A stretch of DNA of 61,925 nucleotides from Cytophagales bacterium (GCA_019456305.1 VRUD01000014.1:1-61925); one strand, 5' to 3'; shown: positions 26,771-36,077, counted from the first letter of the stretch. The notes: generated by a model from the sequence alone, not told the origin. A program made the numbers and translations.

Positions 26771-27706
26771 TTACCTTAATTCTAACAACAACTGCGTGAT
26801 ATTGATTTCATTTACCCTGAACTTTAATAAATATATTCCCTTGCCATAACCCAGGTCTTTTGCAGAAAACCCGTATTGGTGTCTGCCTGCATTTTGGTTT
26901 TTATTTACCAATGTATGTATTTTTTTACCGGTAATGTTGTATATTTCCAAAGATACATTGGTTTTTTCCGGCAGCGTGTAGCTGATGTTGGTTTTGCCGG
27001 TGTAGGGGTTTGGATAAACTTTGAGCTTTGAACTTTGAGCTTTAAGCTCATCAATGCCTGTACTTCCGGAACCCTGGTACTTGGCGAAGAAGATGTCAGT
27101 ATTACCAACAGAAGTTAAATTCTGTACTCCCGCGCCCGGGTCAAAGTCGGCTGTGCCTTGAAAATATCCTGTTATGTATGCATTGCCGGAGGCGTCCGTG
27201 GCGATGCTGTTGCCCCTATCCCATGTGCTGCCGATGCTCTTCGCCCAGAGGTAATTGCCGTTTGCGTCATATTTGGCGAAGAAGATGTCAACTTGACCAA
27301 CAGAAATTAAATTCTGTACTCCCGCGCCCGGGTCAAAGTCGGCTGTGTCTTCAAAAGATCCTGTTATGTATGCATTGCCGGAGGCGTCCGTGGCGATGCT
27401 GTAGCCGTAATCGGGTGATGTGCTGCCGATGCTCTTCGCCCAGAGGTAATTGCCGTTTGTGTCATATTTGGCGAAGAAGATGTCACGAGCGCCAACAGAA
27501 GTTAAATTCTGTACTCCCGCGCCCGGGTCAAAGTCGGCTGTGTCTTGAAAATATCCTGTTATGTATGCATTGCCGGAGGCGTCCGTGGCGATGCTGTTGC
27601 CGTGATCGGTTGTTGTGCTGCCGATGCTCTTCGCCCATTGGTAGGATTGGGCAAATGAGTTGCTTATCAGCAAAGCGATGGTTAATGAGAGTAATAAATT
27701 TTTCAT
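26771..27706 (-). CDS. SBBP-repeat protein with T9SS sorting domain
   Basis: This 311-aa protein has a signal peptide ending SNSFAQ. Three near-identical beta-propeller-type repeats of about 65 aa follow: SIATDASGNAYITGYF, DTADFDPGAGVQNL and FFAKYDTNGNYLWAKSIGS. A C-terminal T9SS type A sorting domain closes it (KVYPNPYTGKTNISYTLPE onward). It should be exported by the type IX system and attached to the surface. The repeats are also near-identical as DNA (27105-27640), so the repeat number may vary and the gene is short for this family. Confidence 0.85.
   Translation of the reverse strand: MKNLLLSLTIALLISNSFAQSYQWAKSIGSTTTDHGNSIATDASGNAYITGYFQDTADFDPGAGVQNLTSVGARDIFFAKYDTNGNYLWAKSIGSTSPDYGYSIATDASGNAYITGSFEDTADFDPGAGVQNLISVGQVDIFFAKYDANGNYLWAKSIGSTWDRGNSIATDASGNAYITGYFQGTADFDPGAGVQNLTSVGNTDIFFAKYQGSGSTGIDELKAQSSKLKVYPNPYTGKTNISYTLPEKTNVSLEIYNITGKKIHTLVNKNQNAGRHQYGFSAKDLGYGKGIYLLKFRVNEINITQLLLELR
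27105..27640 (-). repeat. three direct DNA repeats in the SBBP protein gene
   Basis: The segment starting near GTTAAATTCTGTACTCCCGC recurs at about 27112, 27305 and 27503, a spacing of about 195 bp. The differences are few and mostly at single sites. Confidence 0.85.
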
Positions 27707-27953
27707 TTTAATAAATAGTTAGTTATGTGGCAAAATTGCAGATGCGAAGATAATTATAAAAACACAAGCTTCTATGATATTACCTGAATTTTTATTTATT
27801 TTGTGTAAAATTGTATATAGTTAACTGTCTGGTTTAAAACGCTTGTATGGTTCTTTAGCTTTTTTACCCGTAATGTAGCTATTGCGATCAAATCAAGGGT
27901 TTAACTTTTTTCTTTTAATTGAATTTATATGTGATATAATTTATTTAACAAGG

Positions 27954-30359
27954 ATGGCAACACAAGAATTAACAAAAAAGCAAACTTTCACCAAAAAAGA
28001 ACTCTTAACCGATTACCTCATTGCCTGTGAGAGCCGGCAGGCGAGCTATATAGGGCGCAAGGAAGTGTTTATGGGCAAAGCTAAATTCGGCATTTTCGGT
28101 GATGGCAAAGAAGCAGCCCAACTGGCTATGGCAAAGGTATTCCGCAAAAATGATTTTCGTTCGGGTTATTACCGTGATCAAACCTTTATGCTTGCCATAG
28201 GTGAATTAACGCTTGAACAGTATTTTGCCCAATTATATAGCCATGCAGATATAGATGCTGATCCCGCCTCTGCCGGCAGAATGATGAACAACCATTTTGC
28301 TACGCGAAGCCTGGATGAAGATGGCTCATGGAAAGACCTCACACAATTAAAGAATTCAAGCCCTGACCTCTCGCCCAACTGTGCACAAATGCCCCGTCTT
28401 TTAGGATTAGCTTATGCCTCTAAGCTCTACCGCCAAAATCCTGGCCTCAAAGAGCTTGCAGGTTTTTCAGATAACGGAAATGAGATTGCCTTTGGCACCA
28501 TAGGCGATTCTGCAACTTCAGAAGGCATGTTCTTTGAAACAATGAATGCTGCCGGTGTTTTGCAGGTCCCGATGCTGGTCTCTGTATGGGATGATGGTTA
28601 TGGCATTTCTGTTCCCCGTAAATATCAAACAACAAAAGATAGTATTTCTGAATTGCTGCAGGGCTTTCAAAGGACAAAAGATAAAGATGGTTACGAAATC
28701 TTAACTGTATTGGGCTGGGATTATGAAGAATTATGTAAAACTTACCGGAAAGCTGAAAAAATCTGCCGTAAGGAACATGTGCCTGTTTTGATACACGTAC
28801 AGGAAATGACCCAGCCGCTGGGACATTCAACATCCGGTTCACATGAGCGGTATAAATCTAAAGAAAGGCTTCAATGGGAAGATGATTTTGACCCGATCCG
28901 GAAAATGCGGGAATGGATATTAGACAATGAATATGCCGGTGCGGAAGAGCTTGATAATATTGAGCAGCAGGCAAAAGACAATGCAAAACAAGCAAAGGTA
29001 GATGCGTGGAATGCTTTTGTTAACTCCATGAAAGGTGATCAGGATGAAGCTGTTGACTTACTCTGGCAGTTGGCTAATGAAAGCGCTGAAAAAGAAAAAA
29101 TCTTATCTGTAAAGGATAACCTTGAAAAAACATTAAACCCGGCCAGGGGGGATGCAATTGCAGCAGTCAAAAAGGTTTTGAGAATTGTAAGGTCTGAAGA
29201 TACCCTGGCAAAACAAAAATTATTAGCCTGGTGTGAGAAAGTGAAGAAAGAGAACTACGACCGGTTTAGCTCGCATCTTTACAGCCAGTCTGCTGAGGCT
29301 GCACTGAATGTGCAGGAAGTAAAAGCTACCTATAAAGATGACTGCCCGGTAGTGGATGGCAGGGAAGTATTACTTGCTTGCTTTGATGCCGCTTTAAGCA
29401 GGGATCCCAGGGTACTTGCATTTGGTGAAGACCTGGGAAAGATAGGTGATGTAAACCAGGGATTTGCAGGTTTGCAGGAAAAATACGGGGAAATAAGAGT
29501 GACCGATACCGGTATCCGTGAATGTACGATCATTGGCCAGGGTATCGGGCTGGCCATGAGGGGATTAAGGCCTATCGCTGAAATACAATACCTGGATTAT
29601 CTATTGTATGCGCTCCAGATCATGTCTGATGACCTTGCTACGGTCCAATACCGTACCAGGGGCGGCCAAAAAGCGCCTTTGATCATTCGTACAAGAGGGC
29701 ACAGGCTGGAAGGTATATGGCATTCGGGTTCACCCATTGGCACGGTTTTACATAGCTGCAGGGGAATCTATGTATTGGTGCCCAGAAACATGACCCGTGC
29801 GGCTGGATTTTATAATACCATGCTGAGATCAGATGATCCTGCTCTTATCATTGAGTGTTTGAATGGTTACAGACTAAAGGAAAAACTCCCATCAAATATT
29901 GGTGAGCTTACTGTGCCTCTTGGTGTGCCTGAAGTTTTGAAAGAGGGAACCGATATTACCGTTGTCACCTATGGCTCCATGTGCAGGATCGTAATGGAAG
30001 CTGCTGATCAGCTTGAAGAAACAGGTATTTCCTGTGAAGTGATGGATGTGCAGACGCTTTTACCGTTTGATATTCATCATAAGATCGTGGAGTCTGTGAA
30101 AAAAACCAACCGTGTGATCTTCGCTGATGAAGACGTACCGGGAGGAGCATCCGCATACATGATGCAGGAAGTTTTAGAAAAACAGGATGCTTATTACTGG
30201 TTAGATTCACAGCCCCGCACTTTACCCGCAATGCCGCACAGGCCTGCCTATGGATCTGATGGGGATTATTTCTCTAAACCAAATGTTGAGGATGTTTTTG
30301 ACCTGGTGTATGAAATGATGCATGAAGCAGAGACGCGTAAGTTTCCGGCTATATATTAG
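27954..30359 (+). CDS. fused alpha/beta E1 of a 2-oxoacid dehydrogenase (branched-chain type)
   Basis: The ATG at 27954 (MATQELTKK) gives 801 aa; an upstream start at 27882 adds a hydrophobic leader and is rejected. The N-terminal half is the TPP-binding alpha subunit, with GDSATSEGMFFETMNAAGV near residue 183 and YGISVP. The C-terminal half is the beta subunit, with GEDLGKIGDVNQGFAGLQEKYG, RVTDTGIRECTIIGQGIGLA and PLLIRTRGHR-like strands. Such fusions are common in Bacteroidota and decarboxylate branched-chain or related 2-oxoacids, passing the acyl group to E2. No E2 or E3 gene is nearby. Confidence 0.9.
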   Translation: MATQELTKKQTFTKKELLTDYLIACESRQASYIGRKEVFMGKAKFGIFGDGKEAAQLAMAKVFRKNDFRSGYYRDQTFMLAIGELTLEQYFAQLYSHADIDADPASAGRMMNNHFATRSLDEDGSWKDLTQLKNSSPDLSPNCAQMPRLLGLAYASKLYRQNPGLKELAGFSDNGNEIAFGTIGDSATSEGMFFETMNAAGVLQVPMLVSVWDDGYGISVPRKYQTTKDSISELLQGFQRTKDKDGYEILTVLGWDYEELCKTYRKAEKICRKEHVPVLIHVQEMTQPLGHSTSGSHERYKSKERLQWEDDFDPIRKMREWILDNEYAGAEELDNIEQQAKDNAKQAKVDAWNAFVNSMKGDQDEAVDLLWQLANESAEKEKILSVKDNLEKTLNPARGDAIAAVKKVLRIVRSEDTLAKQKLLAWCEKVKKENYDRFSSHLYSQSAEAALNVQEVKATYKDDCPVVDGREVLLACFDAALSRDPRVLAFGEDLGKIGDVNQGFAGLQEKYGEIRVTDTGIRECTIIGQGIGLAMRGLRPIAEIQYLDYLLYALQIMSDDLATVQYRTRGGQKAPLIIRTRGHRLEGIWHSGSPIGTVLHSCRGIYVLVPRNMTRAAGFYNTMLRSDDPALIIECLNGYRLKEKLPSNIGELTVPLGVPEVLKEGTDITVVTYGSMCRIVMEAADQLEETGISCEVMDVQTLLPFDIHHKIVESVKKTNRVIFADEDVPGGASAYMMQEVLEKQDAYYWLDSQPRTLPAMPHRPAYGSDGDYFSKPNVEDVFDLVYEMMHEAETRKFPAIY

Positions 30360-30972
30360 TGTTTAGTTGCGTAAGTTTTCTATAGATTTGCAAACAGGTT
30401 TTGAGGCGGGAAAAAGCCCCAAGTCCCAAATTCCAAGTAAAAAGTAAAAAGTAAAAAGTAAAAAGTAAAATGAAAAAAACTGCCTCCATATTTTTACTTT
30501 TTACTTTTTACTTAAAAGCAACGGACAGGAGGATATGAGAATTGGCAATAGAAATTGCTGATAAACTATACGAAATTATTGTAGCACGAAATTTATTTCG
30601 TGGTAAAATTATATATCCCGCGATATAAATATCGCGCTACAGTTAGTTTGATATTGCTGATGAGCTAAAAAAATATTATGAGCAGAATGTTAAATAATGA
30701 ATGTAGAATGAATGCAAATAAGAATAAACGCAAATATGACCAAGAGCAAGAAACCTTCTGACAAGAAAACTTCGGAAATTCCCTCCCATATTCCATCTGA
30801 AATTTCCGAAGGTTGTGAAATGAAAATTTAAAATGAAAAAAACTGCCTCCATATTTTTACTTTTTACTTTTTACTTTTTACTTTTTACTTGGAGTTTGGG
30901 ACTTTGGACTTAAATTCAATTATATAGATTATTTATGCAATTTAACACTAGCATTAGCAGGCTTTGCAAAAT
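30360..30972. repeat. 613-bp gene-free gap with two related hairpins
   Basis: The left hairpin (about 30426-30521) has AAAAAGT units against ACTTTTT units. The second (about 30830-30893) repeats the core GAAAAAAACTGCCTCCATAT followed by ACTTTTT units, so the two share a 40-bp direct repeat. Between them are a TTTCGTG/CACGAAAT hairpin, an ATATCGCG palindrome and an AACTTCGGAAATT/AATTTCCGAAGGTT hairpin. No open frame looks coding. Confidence 0.7.
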
Positions 30973-31545
30973 TTACTTTGAGATAGTAATCGGGGAAGTT
31001 TCTACTTTATTGCTTTTATTAAGAGCCCTGTCAACGAGTTGAATGGTAAACTTGATCATAGCGCTATCTAAGTGTTCGAACGGTCTGCAGCATGGATCAA
31101 GTAATTCATTAGTGAGTAGAAAAATACTATAATCTATTGTTCCATCAAGAGGGCCTGAATACCCTTCCGGGTACAACGGTGGAATACGACTTTTTTCATT
31201 TTGTGACCATAAAAAGACAGCACATGCATTAGAGTCGCAATATTCAAATGGTTTGAAAATAGTATCTTTTTCGATCAATAGATTTACATAAAAGTTAAAT
31301 TCAGGAGTAGGATCATCACTTGTTAAACCTATATCTCCATCCCCATCTTTAAAATAAATATTAATAAATATTGAGTCACCATTACAAATAGAATTACAAC
31401 AGGAAGGGTATAAAATACAATTTTTCTTTTTAATCTCTCTAAATTCAATACGAGGCATTTTATCCCATTCGGGTACTTTTTTGCAGCCGGAAAAGGATAA
31501 GGTTAGCGTTATAAAGGTTATAAAATATATTAATTGCCGGGCCAT
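30973..31545 (-). CDS. hypothetical cysteine-rich lipoprotein
   Basis: This 190-aa protein has a lipobox LSFSGC (Cys20). The mature part has a DxDGDxG loop (FKDGDGDIGLTSDD) common in Bacteroidota surface lipoproteins that bind Ca2+, and paired cysteines (CC, CNSIC, CDSNAC, CC). It probably faces the periplasm or surface. Function is unknown. Confidence 0.65.
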   Translation of the reverse strand: MARQLIYFITFITLTLSFSGCKKVPEWDKMPRIEFREIKKKNCILYPSCCNSICNGDSIFINIYFKDGDGDIGLTSDDPTPEFNFYVNLLIEKDTIFKPFEYCDSNACAVFLWSQNEKSRIPPLYPEGYSGPLDGTIDYSIFLLTNELLDPCCRPFEHLDSAMIKFTIQLVDRALNKSNKVETSPITISK

Positions 31546-31621
31546 TTTATTGATTATTGATTATTTTATTGTTCAAAGGTAGGATATTAACGTATAAATT
31601 CATAGATCAATATAAAAAATA

Positions 31622-32644
31622 ATGAGCTTTAGCGAAACATTCAAAAAAAAACTATTTGAAGTTGATAATAACAGCTTTGAAGCCTCTGCCATAAAGCTGT
31701 TCAAATACCAGGCAAAAAACAATAAGATTTACAATAAATATATTTCTTATCTCGGTATTGAGAAAGAAAGCATAAACAATATTTATGAAATACCATTTTT
31801 ACCCATCAACTTTTTCAAAACCCAAAAAGTAGTTACAGGAGAACTTGGGATTGAAAAGGTTTTTATAAGCAGCGGAACTACCAAACAAAAAAAAAGTAAA
31901 CATTACATCGCTGATCCGGAATTTTATTTAAAAGTATGTGAAGCCTCTTTTAAGGTATTTTACGGTGATATTTCTCAATATATTTTCCTGGCATTACTGC
32001 CTACGTACTTAGATCAAAAAGATTCTTCATTGATCTGTATGGTAGATCATTTTATTGGTAAGAGTAATTCTGATAATTCGGGTTTTATTATAGATAAAAA
32101 ACCTGATTTAATTAATAAATTTGTAGTGGACGGGAGTAGAGTGGTTTTATTTGGCGTAACTTTTGCTTTGCTTGATCTGACAGAAAAATATGGCTGTAAT
32201 CTTCCTGCCCTTCTTTCACAAAGGCAAAATAAGGCAGGCGGGGCAGACATCATAATTATGGAAACAGGTGGTATGAAAGGAAGAAGAAAAGAGCTTTTAA
32301 GAGAAGACCTGCACAATAAATTTAAAAATGGATTTGGTGTTCAGTATATTCATTCTGAATATGGAATGACTGAATTAATGTCTCAGGCTTATTCAAAGGG
32401 TTGCGGTAAATTTATGACACCCCCCTGGATGAGCGTTATATTAAGAGATTTTAACGATCCTCTCAATGTAAATAGTAAAATTAAAACCGGTGGGATCAAC
32501 ATCATAGACCTTGCCAACGTAGATTCGTGCGCTTTTATAGAAACACAGGATTTGGGACGTTTAAATAGTGATGGAAGTTTTGAAGCATTGGGCAGGATTG
32601 ATAATGCTGACATTAGGGGATGCAGTTTGATGTATGATGGATGA
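31622..32644 (+). CDS. LuxE-family acyl-protein synthetase
   Basis: This 340-aa protein resembles LuxE/acyl-protein synthetases of the ANL adenylating superfamily. It shows ISSGTTKQKKSKHYI (the P-loop-like S/T-G/S-rich region, about residues 80-94), a central ETGGMKGRRKEL, HSEYGMTELMSQ (A5-like motif) and a C-terminal LGRIDNADIRGC. It activates a fatty or aryl acid as acyl-AMP. No luxC or luxD is present. In Bacteroidota such genes occur near cell-surface or aryl-polyene-like functions, but the neighbours here give no clue. Confidence 0.85.
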   Translation: MSFSETFKKKLFEVDNNSFEASAIKLFKYQAKNNKIYNKYISYLGIEKESINNIYEIPFLPINFFKTQKVVTGELGIEKVFISSGTTKQKKSKHYIADPEFYLKVCEASFKVFYGDISQYIFLALLPTYLDQKDSSLICMVDHFIGKSNSDNSGFIIDKKPDLINKFVVDGSRVVLFGVTFALLDLTEKYGCNLPALLSQRQNKAGGADIIIMETGGMKGRRKELLREDLHNKFKNGFGVQYIHSEYGMTELMSQAYSKGCGKFMTPPWMSVILRDFNDPLNVNSKIKTGGINIIDLANVDSCAFIETQDLGRLNSDGSFEALGRIDNADIRGCSLMYDG

Positions 32645-32786
32645 TGTAAAATGTATTATGATAATTTTTTTATTAAAAAAACATATATAATAATTTGGAT
32701 ATAAACTATTTTTATATTATATTTGTTTTATCAAATATAAAAGGTTACCTTTGTTAATAATAACGTATTATAAATTTATGGAAGTT

Positions 32787-32918
32787 ATGAAAAAGTTAGT
32801 AATTTTATTATTTGTTGTTTCAATTTTAGGTATTACTGCCTGTAAAGGGCACCTTTGTAATACTTATAAAGTTGACAATAAAATTAAAAAAGCGGAGACA
32901 ACTCAGGTAAAAGTTTAA
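32787..32918 (+). CDS. tiny lipoprotein (43 aa), copy 1
   Basis: This short complete frame encodes a lipoprotein signal (MKKLVILLFVVSILGITAC) and a mature peptide of about 25 residues beginning CKGHLCNTYK. It is similar in length and sequence to the next tiny lipoprotein (LCNTYK against QCNTYK). It looks like a tandem duplicate. Function is unknown. Confidence 0.6.
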   Translation: MKKLVILLFVVSILGITACKGHLCNTYKVDNKIKKAETTQVKV

Positions 32919-33076
32919 CTTTTCCTTGCATCAAAATTTTTGCTCCGGGGTGAAAAACCTGTTCAGGTTAGCATTGGATGGGAAGTACTGAGAGCAATGG
33001 TTGGAGTATGTCATAAATAATGTATAACTTATATGTTAAAGTAAAAGCTATAAATAGATTTTAAAACTAAAATATT

Positions 33077-33202
33077 ATGAAAAAGGCTTTGATTATATTA
33101 TTGGCTGTTTCAATTTTAGGATTGACTTCCTGTCTTCACCAATGTAATACTTATAAGGGAACTAGCCCTAAAAAACCAAAGACCAACATTAACAAAAAAT
33201 AA
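33077..33202 (+). CDS. tiny lipoprotein (41 aa), copy 2
   Basis: The signal is MKKALIILLAVSILGLTSC and the mature peptide begins CLHQCNTYKG with a Lys-rich tail. It is a paralogue of the preceding small gene, 158 bp upstream. The shared CNTYK motif after the lipidated Cys is notable. It ends 21 bp from the convergent regulator gene. Confidence 0.6.
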   Translation: MKKALIILLAVSILGLTSCLHQCNTYKGTSPKKPKTNINKK

Positions 33203-33223
33203 GTTGCAAAATAAAATTGTTGC

Positions 33224-34393
33224 TTAGGATGTTTTATTGGGTATTGCATAAAGTTTAGCATCTTTTTCCGTGATCTCCTCCTGACTCATAATCACTAATC
33301 TTTCTACAACATTTCTAAGTTCGCGGATATTACCTCTCCATTCAAGGCTTTTAAGATAATCAATGGCTTTGGTGTGGATCTTTTTAGGAGTTGTGCCATA
33401 TTCTTCTGCTATTTCTGTTAAGAATCTCTCTATAAGTAGCGGAATATCCCCTATTCTTTGATTTAATGGCGGTATGCTTATGATGATTACGCTGAGGCGG
33501 TGGTACAAGTCTTCCCTGAATTTCTTTTCTTTTATTTCGTTGAACAGGTCTTTGTTGGTAGCAGCAATGACCCTTACATTGACATTGATATCCTTATCCC
33601 CTCCTACACGTGCGATTTTATTTTCCTGAAGCACTCTCAATACTTTAGCCTGCGCAGCAAGGCTCATATCTCCAACCTCATCAAGGAAGATAGTGCCTCC
33701 GTTTGCTTGTTCAAATTTTCCAATTCTTTGTTTCATCGCTGAAGTAAAGGCGCCTTTTTCGTGTCCGAAAAGTTCACTTTCAATGAGTTCCGTAGGTATG
33801 GCAGCACAATTTACTTCAACCAAAGGCCCGTCAGCGCGGTTGCTCTTAAAATGCAGCCATTTGGCTACCAGTTCTTTGCCCGAACCATTAGGCCCGGTAA
33901 TGAGTACCCTGGCTTCGGTGGGCGCTGCTTTTTCAATAGTTTCTTTAACTTGCTTGATGGCTTGGGATTCACCGACAATATCATATGCTTTTGAAATTTT
34001 CTTTTTAAGTGTTTTGGTTTCAGTTACTAAGCTGGATTTTTCATGTGCGTTTCTTACACTAATAAGCAGACGGTTAAGGTCAGGTGGTTTTTGAATAAAA
34101 TCAAAAGCGCCCATTTTGGTTGCTTCTACTGCAGTTTCTATGGTGCCGTGTGCCGAGATCATAATAAATACTGTGTCAATACCTGATTCTGCGGTTTTTG
34201 TAAGCACTTCCATCCCGTCCATTTTGGGCATTTTGATGTCGCATAATACGATGTCATAATTATTTTTTTTGATCGATTCAAGGCCCTTTTCCCCATCTTC
34301 TGCTTCATCAACCTGGTATTTTTCATATTCTAAAATTTCTTTGAGCGTATCCCTTACGCTCTTTTCATCGTCTATGATCAGGATTTTTGACAT
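33224..34393 (-). CDS. sigma-54-interacting response regulator lacking the DNA-binding domain
   Basis: This 389-aa protein has a receiver domain with phospho-acceptor Asp52 (LCDIKMPKMDG). The AAA+ sigma-54 activator domain has Walker A GPNGSGKE (about 167-174), the GAFTSA loop (about 214-219) and Walker B GGTIFLDE (about 232-239). It stops about 15 residues after the AAA+ lid region (RNVVERLVIMSQEEI), so the usual C-terminal Fis-type helix-turn-helix is missing. It could activate RpoN from solution or depend on a partner. No histidine kinase is adjacent. Confidence 0.9.
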   Translation of the reverse strand: MSKILIIDDEKSVRDTLKEILEYEKYQVDEAEDGEKGLESIKKNNYDIVLCDIKMPKMDGMEVLTKTAESGIDTVFIMISAHGTIETAVEATKMGAFDFIQKPPDLNRLLISVRNAHEKSSLVTETKTLKKKISKAYDIVGESQAIKQVKETIEKAAPTEARVLITGPNGSGKELVAKWLHFKSNRADGPLVEVNCAAIPTELIESELFGHEKGAFTSAMKQRIGKFEQANGGTIFLDEVGDMSLAAQAKVLRVLQENKIARVGGDKDINVNVRVIAATNKDLFNEIKEKKFREDLYHRLSVIIISIPPLNQRIGDIPLLIERFLTEIAEEYGTTPKKIHTKAIDYLKSLEWRGNIRELRNVVERLVIMSQEEITEKDAKLYAIPNKTS

Positions 34394-34511
34394 GGGTGAT
34401 GGGTTTTGGGTACCGGATATTTACTTTGACTTTTCCTGCAAAAAATATATAGCAGGAAAAGCACAAATATATTTATGAGCGTAAATATAATAATAATCAA
34501 AAATTAAAAAA

Positions 34512-34868
34512 ACGCAAGCCTGTAAGCCGGATTCTGTCGTGTCTTATCATTTATCTGATCGGCCTACCCGCTGACATTGAGCGAGCAACTCTTTCCCCCG
34601 ATAAATCGGGGGATGCCAGCTTATTTGGCCTTTCAACCCGTAAGGTTTACCCAGCTGTCCCGGTCACCCGGGGCACTGGTGGGCTCTTACCCCACCTTTT
34701 CACCATTACTCCTGATAAATCAGGGGCTGTTATTTTCTGCGGCACTGGCTGTTATTGCAGGGTCTCCCCCACAATACCTCCCGTTTCCCGGAGTACGGTG
34801 CTCTGTGTTGTCCGGACTTTCCTCCCCCTCCCAAGCAATCGGGAGAAAGCGATAAGACGGCTTGCATT
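34512..34868 (-). ncRNA. rnpB: RNase P RNA, bacterial class A
   Basis: Read on the minus strand, the RNA begins near GCAAGCCGTCTTATCG and ends near CGGCTTACAGGCTTGCG, which pair as P1. It contains GAGGAAAGTCCGGAC (CR-I), GGTAAACC and AACCTTACGGGTTG-type parts, and the conserved AGAATCCGGCTTACAG at the 3' end. It removes 5' leaders from tRNA precursors. Two stem-loops carry near-perfect CCCCCGATAAATCGGGGG (34595-34612) and CCTGATAAATCAGG (34711-34724) hairpins. A run of T follows the 3' end. Confidence 0.93.
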
Positions 34869-34874
34869 TTTGCT

Positions 34875-34904
34875 CTAAAGTAAAAAATTTTACTAAATCA
34901 ACAA
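34875..34904 (-). promoter_or_regulatory. probable rnpB promoter
   Basis: On the minus strand TACTTTAG (34875-34882) resembles the Bacteroidota -7 box TAnnTTTG with one mismatch. A TTG (34902-34904) lies 19 bp upstream as a -33 element. The spacing places the start within a few bases of the predicted 5' end of RNase P RNA. Confidence 0.4.
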
Positions 34905-35077
34905 AAAAAAATGAATATTGCTTTTTATCCACACACCAAAATCCTGTTAAATAAATTTGGTGTGAGGGTTTACAAAGATATGTGACTTTTACTTATACAT
35001 TAAATAATTTCTTATATTTGCGATCATCTTCTATTTAATTTAAGAAATCATGAACAGTAATACCCTTGTAGTATAAT

Positions 35078-35317
35078 ATGGATAAGGACTTTCTAAGAGA
35101 AAAAATAAAGTTACTTACAGAATTGTTGAGAGGACTGTATGCTTTATTTATATTAATTGGTTCAGGCGCTGCAACTTTATTTGTGAGAAAAACTTTTTTA
35201 ACAAATAGTTTCGATAATAATATAATGATTTCAGGGGGGATTTTTGAGATTATAATTTTTTTACTAATTTTGAACGTATATAAAAGAATAAATCAGCATA
35301 TAAACAAATTAAAGTAA
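35078..35317 (+). CDS. small two-helix membrane protein, cassette A first gene
   Basis: A 79-aa protein beginning MDKDFLREKIKLLTELLRG. It has two hydrophobic helices (about residues 20-38 and 52-68) and a basic tail. The stop overlaps the ATG of the next micro-gene by one base. The length, N-terminal MDKD and topology match the gene at 43469-43708, also 79 aa. No function is known. Confidence 0.6.
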   Translation: MDKDFLREKIKLLTELLRGLYALFILIGSGAATLFVRKTFLTNSFDNNIMISGGIFEIIIFLLILNVYKRINQHINKLK

Positions 35318-35442
35318 TGATAACTTTTACATATATTGTAATGGGCCTCTTTGCACTTTCTGTTATTGGGCTTCCTATATGTTTAGTTTGGATAGAATGG
35401 CAGAGTGATAAGGAGCTTAAAAAAAGAGGTTTGATAAAGTAA
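35317..35442 (+). CDS. 41-aa single-pass micro-protein, cassette A second gene
   Basis: One membrane helix (FTYIVMGLFALSVIGLPICL) is followed by a charged tail (WQSDKELKKRGLIK). The start overlaps the preceding stop (TAATG), so translation is coupled. It parallels the second genes at 42628-42744 and 43710-43805. Confidence 0.55.
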   Translation: MITFTYIVMGLFALSVIGLPICLVWIEWQSDKELKKRGLIK

Positions 35443-35482
35443 TCATATAAAGGAAAATATTCCCTACCTCTTTTACAAAAAA

Positions 35483-35935
35483 ATGAGATTGCAATTCGAG
35501 GTTGCTGGTAGACCATCTAGAAAAAGTGTTGCAAAATCATGTTGGGCAAGTGATGAAGCAAACTATGTTTTAGAATTAAGATTAAAGGCTTTAGAAGCAA
35601 AACATAATGAAAATTTACTGGAACCAATCACCACTCCTGTAAGGATTAAGTTAACCATATTTTCTCCAAACATTACAGACAGAAGTAATTCTCAAACATA
35701 TCTTGGTGATTTAGATACATTTATAGCAGGAGTTTTTGAATCATTGCAACCTGCAGATTCAAAAGTTATTCCAAATGACATATTCAACGGAAATGACGAA
35801 ATTCATCCCTCTAAACCACTTATTTTATATGATGATGCACAAGTAGTGGAGGTATTAGCAAAGAAAATCAAAGATGGATCAGAGTACTATTCAGTAGTTA
35901 TTGAAACTCTTGAAAAAAAGTATGATAGATCATGA
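35483..35935 (+). CDS. RusA-like Holliday-junction resolvase fold protein
   Basis: This 150-aa protein starts with a strand MRLQFEVAGRPSRK, as in RusA-type nucleases (F-x-V-x-G-x-P-x-x-K). It has GDLDTFIAGVFESL (about residues 74-87), matching the D-x-D-N-x-x-K-A-x-x-D-x-L metal site only partly (T for N, A and E changes), and YDDAQVVEV (about 113-121), matching the second Asp pair. It could be a divergent resolvase or a non-catalytic relative. It is unlike the house-keeping RuvC, so phage or island origin is possible. Confidence 0.45.
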   Translation: MRLQFEVAGRPSRKSVAKSCWASDEANYVLELRLKALEAKHNENLLEPITTPVRIKLTIFSPNITDRSNSQTYLGDLDTFIAGVFESLQPADSKVIPNDIFNGNDEIHPSKPLILYDDAQVVEVLAKKIKDGSEYYSVVIETLEKKYDRS

Positions 35936-35972
35936 ATAAAAAATTATCATAAAAACTTTAAAATTATTGGAA

Positions 35973-36077
35973 ATGGAGATTAGTGGAGAGAGTAAAACGA
36001 TTTTAAAGAGGTTTAACGATGTGAAAATGAAAAGAGTGAAATTACTATCAAAGAAAGAGGTATTTAAGAATGTATAA
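35973..36077 (+). CDS. possible 34-aa basic peptide before acs
   Basis: A short frame (MEISGESKTILKRF onward) rich in Lys and Ser ends 3 bp before the acs start. It could be a leader peptide or a remnant. There is no homology call. Confidence 0.25.
   Translation: MEISGESKTILKRFNDVKMKRVKLLSKKEVFKNV

Noticed and set aside
27178-27711. 177-codon Cys/Arg-rich open frame on the plus strand
   Set aside because: It is the antisense of the G+C-rich repeats in the SBBP protein gene and only reflects their periodicity.
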